DNA of 64,000 nucleotides from an uncultured Latescibacterota bacterium (GCA_951812755.1 OX638329.1:4100522-4164521), one strand, 5' to 3'. Positions 49,842-59,067 are shown, counted from the first letter of the stretch. Program-made: numbers and translations. Notes: a model not told the origin generated them from the sequence alone.

Positions 49842-50396
49842 ATGAAAGTTACATTGGTAAAGCACTACGATCCGACCTGGCCTTCAAGGTTCGAAGAGTT
49901 GCGACACCGTTTTGAATCTGTTTTGTCAGAAAGGTATTGCAGCATTGAGCATGTCGGTAGCACATCTGTCGCCGGAATGACTGCAAAGCCCATCATTGAT
50001 GTTGACATTGTCATTGAGCGGCAGAATTTTGAGAGCACGATGGACCGGCTTGCAGAGATCGGATATTTCCATGAAGGTGATCTGGGTATTCCCGGAAGAG
50101 ATGCCTTTGATCTGTCGGATAGCGGACTGAAAGAATCTTTGCCCGCCCACCATACGTACGTTTGTGACAAGTATGGCGAAGCCTTGAAGCGGCATCTTGT
50201 CTTCAGGGATTTCCTCAGACAAAGTCCCGAATATATTTATAGGCTTAGTAACCTGAAATGGCAACTCGCTGAAGAGCACGACAATGACCGTCAGTCGTAC
50301 ATGGACGGAAAAGCCGCTTTGTGCGAGGAGATCTATGAGAAAGGGCTGGAAGCTCTGGAATGCCAGCGTAGTCTGTACTTACCATTTGACAAATAG
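49842..50396 (+). CDS. GrpB family protein
   Basis: 184 residues. The start KVTLVKHYDPTWPSRFEELR and IEHVGSTSVAGMTAKPIIDV are diagnostic for GrpB/DUF157 proteins, a nucleotidyltransferase-like fold (GSTS and DVD motifs). The role is unknown; some members are fused to dephospho-CoA kinase. A 33-bp piece of its start also lies at 41245-41277. Start ATG 49842 with no strong ribosome binding site. Confidence 0.88.
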   Translation: MKVTLVKHYDPTWPSRFEELRHRFESVLSERYCSIEHVGSTSVAGMTAKPIIDVDIVIERQNFESTMDRLAEIGYFHEGDLGIPGRDAFDLSDSGLKESLPAHHTYVCDKYGEALKRHLVFRDFLRQSPEYIYRLSNLKWQLAEEHDNDRQSYMDGKAALCEEIYEKGLEALECQRSLYLPFDK

Positions 50397-50442
50397 TATG
50401 GAGCAACGCCAACAATAGAGGAAAGGACTGTCTCAAAAAGTA

Positions 50443-50535
50443 ATGGATGCACAGCAAATCTCGATAAAGCCATTTGAGAGCGAAGATCGAGAAGCTGTCC
50501 AGAGCCTAATTTTAGCTGGCCTTGCCGACAGATAG
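50443..50535 (+). pseudogene. N-terminal fragment of a GNAT-like gene, copy A
   Basis: 30 codons, MDAQQISIKPFESEDREAVQ then SLILAGLADR, match copy B at 54124 and look like a GNAT beginning. The frame is cut where the convergent sulfatase gene ends (50512), so a junction with that gene truncated it. Confidence 0.65.
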
Positions 50536-51951
50536 CGGGTCGGTGGAGATCCGCTCCAGACCGTCCAGATCGCCGACATCACGGAGTTTATCGCGAAGCT
50601 GTTGGTGGAGTCGCTGAGCAACGGGGTGCGACCCAGAGTGTTCCAACAGATTGTCCGTGTCGTAAGGATCGCGTTCGGTATCGATCAATAGCGTGCTCTC
50701 GTCTGCGTCGAAGGACACGGCATAACAGTATCTGCCATCGTGAACGGCGCGCCAGTTGTGCAGTCCCATCAACACCACTTCAGACCCTGGCTCGGTTTGG
50801 CCCCCCTCTCCCACTTTCACAGAGCGGCCGGGCAGGTCTGTGGCCGGGGGAAGTCCGGCAAGATCGAGAATTGTCGGAAGCAAATCCACACTGCCGACGG
50901 GCGTATCGACTTCAGTCCCCGGCGGGATGCCAGCACCCGCAATGATCAACGGCACCCGGTACGCATTCTGATACGGCCGACTCTTGCGGCGGTAACGGTC
51001 AGTCAATTTCGAATGGCTACCTACCAGGTCGCCGTGATCGGACGTATAGATAATCGTCGTATTTTCCCTTAGATGGAGGGCCTCGAGCGCCGCGACGATC
51101 CTGCCGAGTTGGTCGTCGAGGGACGACACCATGGCGTAGTACTCCTTGAGCATGTGGCGCATGACCGGCCTGAGGTGATACTCGACGTTCGGCTCGACCT
51201 CGATCTGATCGGCGTCATACTGGTCGAGGTTCCGGTAAGGGACGACCCGCTGCAGCAGGTGGAACGGGAAGCGGTGTTTCAATGAGTCGGAGTCCTGGAA
51301 GAACGCGTCGGGAAGGCCGAATTCGAGAGATCGGTTCAACTGCCGTGCCCGCGCGAGCGCGTCTTCGTCGAGAAACTCAATCGGCGCATGCGGCGGCGTC
51401 CAATTGAGTTGCAGGACCCAGGGGCGATGGCGGTTGGCGCCGATAAACTCTATCGCCAGATCGGTCTGTACCTCCGGATTGTAGCGACCGCGATACCGGT
51501 TGGTGAGTTCGCCGCGGTGGTCGAAGTCCGGCGGATCGTAGAACCAGTTGTGATTGTTGCACGCATGCCAGGTCTCCCACCGCAGGCGGTGGCTCTCCGG
51601 GACGAAGCCTGGCGTCTCGTTGCCATACCAGTGCGCCTTGCCAATATAGCCAGTGGCAAAGCCAGCATAGCGGAAGTGGTCTGCCAGGCACCGGAAGGAC
51701 GGATCCAGGACATGGCCGTTGCTGTAGGCACCGTGCTGGTGCATGTAAAGGCCGGTCTGCAAAGTGCACCGGTAGGGCGCGCAGACTGGATGGTTCGAGA
51801 TACATATTCGATATAGCGCACCCTCGGACGCCAGTGCGTCGAAGTGCGGGCTGTGCACCTGTTCGTTGCCATAGCAGCCCAGAGCACTCCACCGATGTTG
51901 GTCTGAAAGAAGCAGCAAGATATTTCTGTGCTCTGGCAGACTTTCAGCCAC
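50512..51951 (-). CDS. Sulfatase (formylglycine-dependent)
   Basis: 479 residues. Maturation motif C57-A-P-Y-R61 (NHPVCAPYRCTLQTG, CxPxR), N-terminal metal site ILLLLSDQHRWSALGCYGNE and a TIIYTSDHGDLVGSHSKL segment (D-H pair). No signal peptide. It is one of few minus-strand genes between 9.6 and 58 kb, and GC-richer than neighbours; its end overlaps a GNAT fragment on the other strand. Substrate probably a sulfated sugar. The best start is 51951 (MAESLPEHRN). Confidence 0.9.
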   Translation of the reverse strand: MAESLPEHRNILLLLSDQHRWSALGCYGNEQVHSPHFDALASEGALYRICISNHPVCAPYRCTLQTGLYMHQHGAYSNGHVLDPSFRCLADHFRYAGFATGYIGKAHWYGNETPGFVPESHRLRWETWHACNNHNWFYDPPDFDHRGELTNRYRGRYNPEVQTDLAIEFIGANRHRPWVLQLNWTPPHAPIEFLDEDALARARQLNRSLEFGLPDAFFQDSDSLKHRFPFHLLQRVVPYRNLDQYDADQIEVEPNVEYHLRPVMRHMLKEYYAMVSSLDDQLGRIVAALEALHLRENTTIIYTSDHGDLVGSHSKLTDRYRRKSRPYQNAYRVPLIIAGAGIPPGTEVDTPVGSVDLLPTILDLAGLPPATDLPGRSVKVGEGGQTEPGSEVVLMGLHNWRAVHDGRYCYAVSFDADESTLLIDTERDPYDTDNLLEHSGSHPVAQRLHQQLRDKLRDVGDLDGLERISTDPLSVGKAS

Positions 51952-52020
51952 GTTGTCCTCCTTTGAGTATCAGTGGACTGCGGATCCGTGCCATTGAAAT
52001 CCGCTACTGTATGAGGTGAT

Positions 52021-52986
52021 ATGCTCGGAGTAAAAAACTTTCGCGATGTTGGAAACAGCTTGAATCAAATTCTTGGGTCTGAGTTCTTCAAGTCAAGCAT
52101 CCTCTATCGAAGTGGGGCTCTGGATAAAATCTCGCCCCAGGATAACCTACCCCAATTAAAGACAATCGTCAACGTAACTCTCGAAGGCAGGTTGGCCTTG
52201 AAAATCCAGGATCTTCCAAATTCAGTCCAGGTCCATCTGAAGGGTTTCACCTCAAATGGCAACAATCTCAGGACTGCATCGTGCGCCGATGTATTCTCAT
52301 TTACCCACCCAAGTAAACGCGGCTTGTTCCTCAAAGTCAGAGATTCGCTTGCTGTGCCGCAGGAGCCGGACCTTCTCGCTGAAAAGGCCGCCATGTCCTG
52401 GCTGCACGGCAAATTGAGTGTGCCTCGCGTGGTTTGCTACCACGAGGAGGATAGTACTCAGTATCTGCTCATGACCCGAATCGCTGGTGTCTCTGGTATC
52501 CACAAAGACGCCAAAAGTGATATTCCGGGCCTTGTACGCCTGTTTGCTCATGGTCTTCGCGAAATTCACGCGATAGCGGTCAATTCATGCCCCCTGGATT
52601 GGCGCATGGAACGCTATTTTGCGTGGGCGACAGACCTGATTGACTCAGGTGTGTTAGATAGTCAGATACCAAATGGTGAAACGAGGAATGTTCTTCGGGA
52701 TGATCTGGACAGCATACGGGCCGACCTCCCGCCAGAGGATCTGGTATTCACCCACGGGGATTATTGCCTGCCCAACGTTATGATCCACAATGGCCACCTG
52801 AGCGGTTACATTGATTTGGGCTATGCGGGAGTCGGAGATCGATATCTCGACTTTGTCGCAGTCTGTTACACCATTCGCAGAAACCTTGGCAATGAGTGGA
52901 TTCCTTTGTTTTTCCAGGAGTATGGGCAGGAATTGGATCAGGACAAATTGAGCGTGTATCAAAGAATCCATGACTTTGCCGACTAA
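52021..52986 (+). CDS. Chimera: protein phosphatase start fused to APH-type kinase
   Basis: 321 residues. Residues 1-60 (MLGVKNFRDVGNSLNQILGS then FFKSSILYRSGALDKIS) look like the start of a tyrosine/serine phosphatase of the YRSGAL type, but its catalytic CxxxxxR is missing. From about residue 75 the sequence is an aminoglycoside-3'-phosphotransferase-like kinase: KRGLFLKVRDSL (Lys), DLLAEKAAMSWLHGKLSVPR, LVFTHGDYCLPNVMI (HGD..N) and GYIDLGYAGVGDRYLD. The APH part is nearly complete but lacks its own first residues. A fragment of its end lies at 44883-45032. Confidence 0.75.
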   Translation: MLGVKNFRDVGNSLNQILGSEFFKSSILYRSGALDKISPQDNLPQLKTIVNVTLEGRLALKIQDLPNSVQVHLKGFTSNGNNLRTASCADVFSFTHPSKRGLFLKVRDSLAVPQEPDLLAEKAAMSWLHGKLSVPRVVCYHEEDSTQYLLMTRIAGVSGIHKDAKSDIPGLVRLFAHGLREIHAIAVNSCPLDWRMERYFAWATDLIDSGVLDSQIPNGETRNVLRDDLDSIRADLPPEDLVFTHGDYCLPNVMIHNGHLSGYIDLGYAGVGDRYLDFVAVCYTIRRNLGNEWIPLFFQEYGQELDQDKLSVYQRIHDFAD

Positions 52987-53035
52987 GGACGCTGTCCTGC
53001 GAAGGTCGCACCCAACCACTCCGAACTGCACCAGC

Positions 53036-53089
53036 GCTTAACAGCGCACCCCCGACTTGCTTCGCTCGATCCATAGGAAGTGCCCCCTT
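53036..53089 (+). other. Left half of an attC-like site
   Basis: GCTTAAC (53036-53042) followed by AGCGCACCCCCGACTTGCTT; the sequence GCGCACCCCC resembles the inner stem arm of the 38151 site. No right box precedes the trpD-like gene; AGGAAG in this piece may serve as its ribosome binding site. Confidence 0.4.
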
Positions 53090-54106
53090 ATGATCTCGAA
53101 ATACATCGATAAGCTCAAAGAGGGTGAATCTCTCCAATCCGATGAGGCTGAACAATGCCTGAGTTCAATCCTGGAAAGTAACCTGCCAGACGAACAGATC
53201 GCAGGACTACTCATAGCGTTTTCTGAGAAGGGCGAGACTGCCGATGAAATTCTCGGATTTTCGAGAGCTTTATTGGCTAAGTCGAGACCTGTTCCTCTCC
53301 CTTCCAACGCTATTGATTCGTGTGGAACAGGTGGAAGCGGTTTAAATCGATTCAACGTATCTACAACTGCCGCGTTCGTTTTATCTGCTGGCGGCGTTCC
53401 GGTTGTGAAACACGGCAATAAAGGCTCAAAGAGACCGAATGGCAGCTTTGATTTGCTGGAGAAACTCGACTGCGAGTTTGATTTCAGAGATGACCGTTTG
53501 GAAGACATTTTCAAGAGGACAAATGTGTGTTTTCTGTTTGCCCGCACATACCACCCAGTAATGAAAAAAGTTGTGACCGCCAGACAAATGGTTGACAGGA
53601 GAACGATTTTCAATCTCAGTGCTCCGTTATGCAATCCTGCCAATCCTCAATATCAGATACTCGGAACAATTGATGTCGATATGGGCAGACAACTGGTAGA
53701 AGTGCTCCGCCATCTTGGGCGTAAACGCTTCTTGATTGTTGTCGGAGAGCCAGGGATTGATGAGATCTCCATTTCTGGACACACTCATATCTTTGAAGTA
53801 GCCGGAGGTATGACCAGGGAATACCAGATATCGCCTGCAGATTTTGGGATAGCTAAACGGGATTACAGTGAGATTCCAGGTGGTGATAGTGATGAGAATG
53901 CCGAAATCTTCCTATCTCTTTTAGATTACCAAACCCCCGAACCGATTCTGGACATGGTTTGTTTGAATGCCGGTGCAGCTTTCTACTGTTTTGGACGAAC
54001 AGATTCGATCAAGGAAGGCTTTGATCTGAGCAAGGATCTCTTCGCAAAGGGGTTGGTTCAAGAGAAATTTCTTGAATATAAGCGACTGTCCAGTAAGCAG
54101 AAGTGA
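53090..54106 (+). CDS. trpD: Anthranilate phosphoribosyltransferase-like protein
   Basis: 338 residues from ATG 53090 (MISKYIDKLKEGESLQSDEA). Glycine-rich motif NAIDSCGTGGSGLNRFNVST (CGTGGS instead of the usual CGTGGD), then GVPVVKHGNKGSKRPNGSFD and a NPANPQYQILGTIDV segment (variant of NPA motif). Known TrpD enzymes join anthranilate to PRPP in tryptophan synthesis. No other trp genes are nearby, so it may be an orphan or a cassette-borne nucleoside-phosphoribosyl variant. Symbol given by family resemblance. Confidence 0.8.
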   Translation: MISKYIDKLKEGESLQSDEAEQCLSSILESNLPDEQIAGLLIAFSEKGETADEILGFSRALLAKSRPVPLPSNAIDSCGTGGSGLNRFNVSTTAAFVLSAGGVPVVKHGNKGSKRPNGSFDLLEKLDCEFDFRDDRLEDIFKRTNVCFLFARTYHPVMKKVVTARQMVDRRTIFNLSAPLCNPANPQYQILGTIDVDMGRQLVEVLRHLGRKRFLIVVGEPGIDEISISGHTHIFEVAGGMTREYQISPADFGIAKRDYSEIPGGDSDENAEIFLSLLDYQTPEPILDMVCLNAGAAFYCFGRTDSIKEGFDLSKDLFAKGLVQEKFLEYKRLSSKQK

Positions 54107-54123
54107 AAGAGAAGAAAGATAGA

Positions 54124-54282
54124 ATGGAGGATGCACAGCAAATCTCGATAAAGCCATTTGCGAGCGAGGATCAAGAAGCAGTCCAGAGCCTGATTTTAGC
54201 TGGCTTTGCCGAGCACTGGGGAGAAATTGGCCCAACCTTAAATTCGTATTTGGAGGAAAGCCCATGCATTTTCTTGTGTTAG
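54124..54282 (+). pseudogene. N-terminal fragment of a GNAT-like gene, copy B
   Basis: 52 codons, MEDAQQISIKPFASEDQEAV then QSLILAGFAEHWGEIGPTLN, typical GNAT start. The remainder is lost because the dehydrogenase gene begins at 54264 inside this frame, whose GGAGG is supplied by the fragment. Copy A lies at 50443-50535. Confidence 0.65.
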
Positions 54283-55301
54283 AGACGGATTCCCATCGAC
54301 AGCGGAAGTACACCGACGAAGGCTGTGCGTTCCTTGAGGCCCATGGCGAAGTCGAAATCGTCCGCCAGATTGATCAACAGGACAGGGAAGCATTCCCTCA
54401 ATTCCTCAAGCGTATTCCCGTTGCCGATGGTATTGTGATAGGCCCCTGGCACCGTCCAGCAACCACCCCTCAAGACTGGCAATCTGCCGAGCGGATGAAG
54501 GTCCTGGCGGGGACGTTTGACAATCGCTTCAATGACTGGGTCAATCTGCAGGAGTTAGCAGACCGCGACGTCCCGCTTATTGATACTTCGCGCAGCATGA
54601 CGCCATCGGTTGCCGAGTTTGCGCTCGCCATGACACTCAATCTCATCCGCGATATCCCAGAATCGCTCTACCTCGCACGCCAGGGCAAATGGAAGTCTTA
54701 CGCGTGGAACAAACCGGGCTTTGTCCATGGTGACCTGACAGGCAGGCGTGTGGGACTCGCCGGATTCGGCAGCATCAACCGGAGTTACGCCGAACTGATT
54801 GCGCCATTCAAGTGCACCACGAGAAGCTACGACCCCTATGTCGCAGATGCCGCACTTGCGGCACACGATGTCGAGCGTGCCCCATCACTTGTGGAACTGG
54901 CTGCGTCCAGCGAAGTCTTTGTCATCGGCCTTCCTCCGACGCCAACAACCCAGCAGATTATCAGCAGAGAAGTCATCAACGCCTTGCCACGAGGTGCTTT
55001 GTTCGTGCTTGTCACGCGCATGGCAGTAGTTGAGCAGGACCCGCTGTGGAAACGCATTGAGGCCGGGGAGATTGCTGCGGCGATTGATGTGTTCGCACCG
55101 GAACCTCCCCCGCCAGATGCCTGGTTTCGTCGGCATCCCAACGTGCTGGCAACCCCTCACATCGCAGGTGGCACGGATTTCTGCCATCGACGTTGTTTCA
55201 CCGATGCGTGCAAGGATGCGGTTGCAGTACTAACGGGTAATGAGCCACGCTTCCAGGCGACCCTATGGGATGATGCCTGCTATCAGGGGAAACTCGACTA
55301 A
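54264..55301 (+). CDS. D-isomer-specific 2-hydroxyacid dehydrogenase
   Basis: 345 residues. NAD motif RRVGLAGFGSINRSYAELIA, the Arg-containing ALFVLVTRMAVVEQD, and VLATPHIAGGTDFCHRRC with the catalytic His. It starts at ATG 54264, seven bases after GGAGG. Same class as the 31782 gene. The region after its stop continues with a catabolic cluster: secreted glycosidase-like and esterase genes follow within 30 bases. Confidence 0.85.
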   Translation: MHFLVLETDSHRQRKYTDEGCAFLEAHGEVEIVRQIDQQDREAFPQFLKRIPVADGIVIGPWHRPATTPQDWQSAERMKVLAGTFDNRFNDWVNLQELADRDVPLIDTSRSMTPSVAEFALAMTLNLIRDIPESLYLARQGKWKSYAWNKPGFVHGDLTGRRVGLAGFGSINRSYAELIAPFKCTTRSYDPYVADAALAAHDVERAPSLVELAASSEVFVIGLPPTPTTQQIISREVINALPRGALFVLVTRMAVVEQDPLWKRIEAGEIAAAIDVFAPEPPPPDAWFRRHPNVLATPHIAGGTDFCHRRCFTDACKDAVAVLTGNEPRFQATLWDDACYQGKLD

Positions 55302-55330
55302 TTCAGGTTTAAGGAAAAGAGGAAACAGTT

Positions 55331-56788
55331 ATGACGCTTCCACAAACTCTATTCAGAACAGCAACGCTCTTCTTGTTTTGTACAGCCGTATTTAGTCATT
55401 CTATTGCTCAGATCGGCGAGGAAGACACAGTTAGAATCATCGGGAACAAAGAATATGTCCACCTGGAGGAGGCAGGAGGGATTTGGACCATGGTTAACGG
55501 TGATGGCGAACCCTTTATTCCCCTTGGAATGAACCATGTAGGGCCCCTGTACAGATTTGCCAGTTACAACAAAGAACACTGGGTCGAGAAAATCGGTGGA
55601 GGGATCATGAAGGGGAAAAGAGTCGATTTTAAGTCCGAAGGAGCCAAGACCTGGCTGGAGATAATCGCTAAGGATCATAAAAATTACGGTTTCAACACCC
55701 TGGCATTTCATCATCCACACGTAATGCCCACGGATTACTGCAACGAATTGAAGTTGTATTATTTCGGCAAGCTGCGAATGAGCCATGTTCACCCCAAACG
55801 GGTCAAACAGTGGTCAGCCGACAAGCGCTTCCCCGACGTGTTTGATCCCGCATGGAAACAAAAACTCGACCATTTTGTCAAAGCTTACACCTCAAAGCAC
55901 AGGGATTCAAAGTATCTGTTAGGATACAGTTACGAAGATCTACCTGCTTACACAATTCATAATTTGGGAAAGCCAATTAGAAATTTTGAGCACCATCCCT
56001 GGATCATGGACATCTTGTCTCGTCCCGGCAAGACACCGGGTAAAAGCGTTTGGATTGGTGTGTTACAAGATCAGTATTCTTCTGCTGCTGAGGCTGGGAA
56101 AATGTACGGATTAAATGTAAATACGTGGGAAGATTTTTTCGAAATAAGTGAGTATGGTATGCCCGGGGATCCCAAAAGGGGGTTTACCGATCAGGCACTT
56201 ATGAATGCAAAAATCGTTGACGCTTATCTCAAGGCTCACCACGATGCCATCAGGAAATACGATCCCAATCATTTGATTCTTGGCGACAAAATCCAAAATG
56301 CGAGGTCCCAACCCGATTGGGTCTGGAATATTGTGAAGAATTACGTAGATGTGGTGCTGATTCAGGATTACGATTTCTATACGCCTGCTCACGAACAAAA
56401 ACTGCGGAGAATTTATGAAAAGACGGAAAAGCCCATCATCAACGGCGATCACGCCTATGGATTCATACGCCCCCAGATGCATAAGGTGAAGGGAGTGGAG
56501 GTCCCCACAATCGAGGATAAAGGCAAGCAGTACGCCATATACTTAAAGGGAATCATGAACCTGTCCTTTATGCTGGGCTGGCAGACGTGTGGGTATATCG
56601 AAACCTGGGCCGGAACGCATGACGCTACGGGTAAGTCCCAAACCGGGTACTTCGATCCTATGGGAGAGCCTATTACCGAGGCGCTCAAGTATGTCAAAGA
56701 CGCCAATGAACAGGCATTGGAATGGCATAAAAAGGCCGGAACTTTGGAAGGCGTCTATTCTTCGATGAGGCGGAAGCCCTTCAAATGA
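55331..56788 (+). CDS. Secreted TIM-barrel glycosidase-like protein
   Basis: 485 residues with a signal peptide (TLFRTATLFLFCTAVFSHSI). Recurring features resemble agarase-like or GH42-like barrels: FIPLGMNHVGPLYRFASYNK, GFNTLAFHHPHVMP, YLLGYSYEDLPAY, HDAIRKYDPNHLILGDKIQN and KPIINGDHAYGF. Acidic residues in YSYEDLP and VLIQDYD are candidate catalytic ones. No family claimed firmly; secreted polysaccharide hydrolase is the best guess. Its stop overlaps the next gene's ATG (ATGA), indicating co-translation. Confidence 0.65.
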   Translation: MTLPQTLFRTATLFLFCTAVFSHSIAQIGEEDTVRIIGNKEYVHLEEAGGIWTMVNGDGEPFIPLGMNHVGPLYRFASYNKEHWVEKIGGGIMKGKRVDFKSEGAKTWLEIIAKDHKNYGFNTLAFHHPHVMPTDYCNELKLYYFGKLRMSHVHPKRVKQWSADKRFPDVFDPAWKQKLDHFVKAYTSKHRDSKYLLGYSYEDLPAYTIHNLGKPIRNFEHHPWIMDILSRPGKTPGKSVWIGVLQDQYSSAAEAGKMYGLNVNTWEDFFEISEYGMPGDPKRGFTDQALMNAKIVDAYLKAHHDAIRKYDPNHLILGDKIQNARSQPDWVWNIVKNYVDVVLIQDYDFYTPAHEQKLRRIYEKTEKPIINGDHAYGFIRPQMHKVKGVEVPTIEDKGKQYAIYLKGIMNLSFMLGWQTCGYIETWAGTHDATGKSQTGYFDPMGEPITEALKYVKDANEQALEWHKKAGTLEGVYSSMRRKPFK

Positions 56789-58023
56789 GAATGATTAAAT
56801 TGACGGTTATTTTCACAGCAATGCTGGGGACTTTGAGCGTGCAAGCTGACTACCGCACTGAAGAATTGAGAATACTCGCACTGGCAGAACTGACAGATAC
56901 GCCGGTTGTCCACAATGAAAAGGAGCAAATCGTCAGTATTGGTGCTGGTGAGTTAAAGACGATCTACTTTGATGCGCTTATGTACGAGGGAAAACCAACC
57001 CGCATCTATGCCTGGATCGGTATCCCTGAGGATGCCTCGTCGAGCCATAAGGTCCCGGGGATCGTGTTAATCCATGGCGGTGGCGGAACTGCCTTTAAGG
57101 AGTGGGTTGAAAAGTGGAATGCCCGCGGATACGCGGCAATCAGTATCGCAGTGGAAGGGCAGACAGATGAACGGGAACCCGGGAAACCCGGCGTCACCAG
57201 GCGCAACAGATGGAAAAAACATCCCTGGCCGGGACCAGCTCGCGCAGGTATTTACGGTGACTCCGACAAACCGATTGAAGAACAGTGGATGTATCACGCC
57301 GTTGCCGATGCAATCCTCGCTAATTCGCTCCTTCGTTCCCTGTCGCAGGTAGATAGTACGAGAGTCGGCCTGATGGGTATCTCCTGGGGGGGCATTATTG
57401 CAAGCACTGTTATCGGTATCGACAACCGCTTTGCTTTTGCCATTCTGACGTACGGATGCGGGAACATGTCCCAGGCGGCCAATCAATACGGCAGGGCACT
57501 TGGAAATAATGACCTTTACAAGGAAGTCTGGGATCCTGTTCTGCGCTTAAAGAAAGTGAAAACCCCGACCCTGTGGCTCTCCTGGCCGGGAGACCAGCAC
57601 TTTCCATTGGACAAGCAGGCCTCCTGCTATCGCACTGTATCTGGGCCCTACATGGTATGTCTGATCCCCGGCATGAAACACGGACATCAGGCTGGCATGA
57701 AACCTCCGGATAGCTATGCCTTCGCAGATAGCGTTGTCAAAGAGGGTAAACTCTGGGCCAGGCAAATTTCGTCCAGGACTGAGAGCGGACAGTTCACAGT
57801 GATTTTTGAATCATCAAGGCCTTTGGATGAGGCCTTTCTGATATCAACCACTGATACTGGGATAACCGGCAAAAGGAAGTGGATCGAATCACCTGCAAAG
57901 CTGGAGAGGAGAGCCGAGCAATGGGTGGTAACCGCCACGCAGCCGAAAGGGACAACCGCATGCTTTATTAACGTAAAGTCGGGTGGTTTAACTCTCACCT
58001 CCAACTATACAGAAATAGAATAA
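56785..58023 (+). CDS. Secreted alpha/beta hydrolase (acetyl-xylan-esterase-like)
   Basis: 412 residues with a signal peptide (MIKLTVIFTAMLGTLSVQAD). Catalytic features: GIVLIHGGGGTAFKEWVEKW (oxyanion region), GLMGISWGGIIASTVIGIDN (GxSxG, Ser in GISWG), SWPGDQHFPLDK and PGMKHGHQAG (His). A C-terminal beta domain (about 330-412) follows. Carbohydrate esterase or dipeptidyl-peptidase-like; overlaps the preceding glycosidase gene by four bases, pointing to joint action on an acylated polysaccharide. Confidence 0.85.
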   Translation: MRMIKLTVIFTAMLGTLSVQADYRTEELRILALAELTDTPVVHNEKEQIVSIGAGELKTIYFDALMYEGKPTRIYAWIGIPEDASSSHKVPGIVLIHGGGGTAFKEWVEKWNARGYAAISIAVEGQTDEREPGKPGVTRRNRWKKHPWPGPARAGIYGDSDKPIEEQWMYHAVADAILANSLLRSLSQVDSTRVGLMGISWGGIIASTVIGIDNRFAFAILTYGCGNMSQAANQYGRALGNNDLYKEVWDPVLRLKKVKTPTLWLSWPGDQHFPLDKQASCYRTVSGPYMVCLIPGMKHGHQAGMKPPDSYAFADSVVKEGKLWARQISSRTESGQFTVIFESSRPLDEAFLISTTDTGITGKRKWIESPAKLERRAEQWVVTATQPKGTTACFINVKSGGLTLTSNYTEIE

Positions 58024-58031
58024 ACGACATT

Positions 58032-58862
58032 TCAGCGGTAAAACTCCGCCAGTGGATAAATGCGCAGCACCATCTCGCGCGGCTTCCTCGCTCTCCCTTT
58101 CCGTTCCCCCAATGTCACCGCTTCCCCGGCATCCTCGTCCGCTTCGACCCAGTTCCGGTGGTAAGTCAGGTACACCTGATCGCCCGCAAACCACACGTTG
58201 GGGTAGTCGAAGGTGGCGAAACCCTCCGGCAACGTACCCACTTCGGGCAGCCCGACCACCGGCGTAATCGGCTCCTGCGGCACCACCCGATCCACGTCCT
58301 CCATACCGTCGCTCACCTCGATAGTCTTGAACCGCTCCCAACTCGCGCCACTATCCCTGGCTATCGCCGCCGACAGCCGCCCCCGCCGATAGCCCCGTCT
58401 GATCTCATCCCGCGACACCTGATTCCACACACACAGTAAGTCGCCCGTGCTCGGAATTTGCCGCAGCCTCGGCGGCGAATACGAACTCGCCAGATCACTC
58501 GGCAAAATCGGCGTCCAGGTCTGGCCATCGTCTTCAGACACCGACAGATAAAAGGGATTCCAGTTGAACATCTCCGTCCCCCGTCCCGCCTCCTCCCTCC
58601 CCCGGTGCGCCAGCGCCAGCTTGCCCGACTGCATCTTTATACACGACAGGTTGGACGGACTTCCCATCGCCTCGCAGTTCAGCGGCCGCGACTCGCCCCA
58701 GGTCTGTCCGCCGTCAATCGAGATATGAAAACGACTCCCCACAACCATCATCAAGGAGCCGTCGTCTAAGACCACCATCCCATTGCCTGTACCAGTACCG
58801 ATGTCGGTCAGTTCCACCACCCCTTCCGGTGCTGGCTTGCGAAAACTCGGTTTAGCCGCCAT
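58032..58862 (-). CDS. BNR-repeat sialidase-like protein
   Basis: 276 residues from ATG 58862, after CGGAGGA; an in-frame ATG at 59123 would add a Rossmann-unlike 87-residue extension with no family character. Asp boxes SIDGGQTWGES and SEDDGQTWTPI, and GRGTEMFNWNPFYLSV mark a sialidase/BNR propeller. Related to but not closely similar to the 43150 protein. Convergent with the esterase gene and divergent from the M55 gene. GC-rich. Confidence 0.8.
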   Translation of the reverse strand: MAAKPSFRKPAPEGVVELTDIGTGTGNGMVVLDDGSLMMVVGSRFHISIDGGQTWGESRPLNCEAMGSPSNLSCIKMQSGKLALAHRGREEAGRGTEMFNWNPFYLSVSEDDGQTWTPILPSDLASSYSPPRLRQIPSTGDLLCVWNQVSRDEIRRGYRRGRLSAAIARDSGASWERFKTIEVSDGMEDVDRVVPQEPITPVVGLPEVGTLPEGFATFDYPNVWFAGDQVYLTYHRNWVEADEDAGEAVTLGERKGRARKPREMVLRIYPLAEFYR

Positions 58863-59067
58863 CCGTCCAATCCTCCGAAAAAATCGATCCAGGTAGCAAA
58901 ATATCTTCCAGAGGGCAAGATAGGAAGCGGCCATGCCGAAGTCAAACGCAATTGGACAGAGCATTCCTTGTTGGAAGATAGGCGGGCGCATCTCTGCTTG
59001 CAGGAGTGCCTTATAATCATGTACTTTGACAACATGAAATATCGTCAATTTCATCAGGAGACTTTCC

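Noticed and set aside
9665-54282. A tyrosine integron integrase inside the array
   Set aside because: No open frame of suitable length shows the R..HxxR..Y pattern; all long frames have other assignments.
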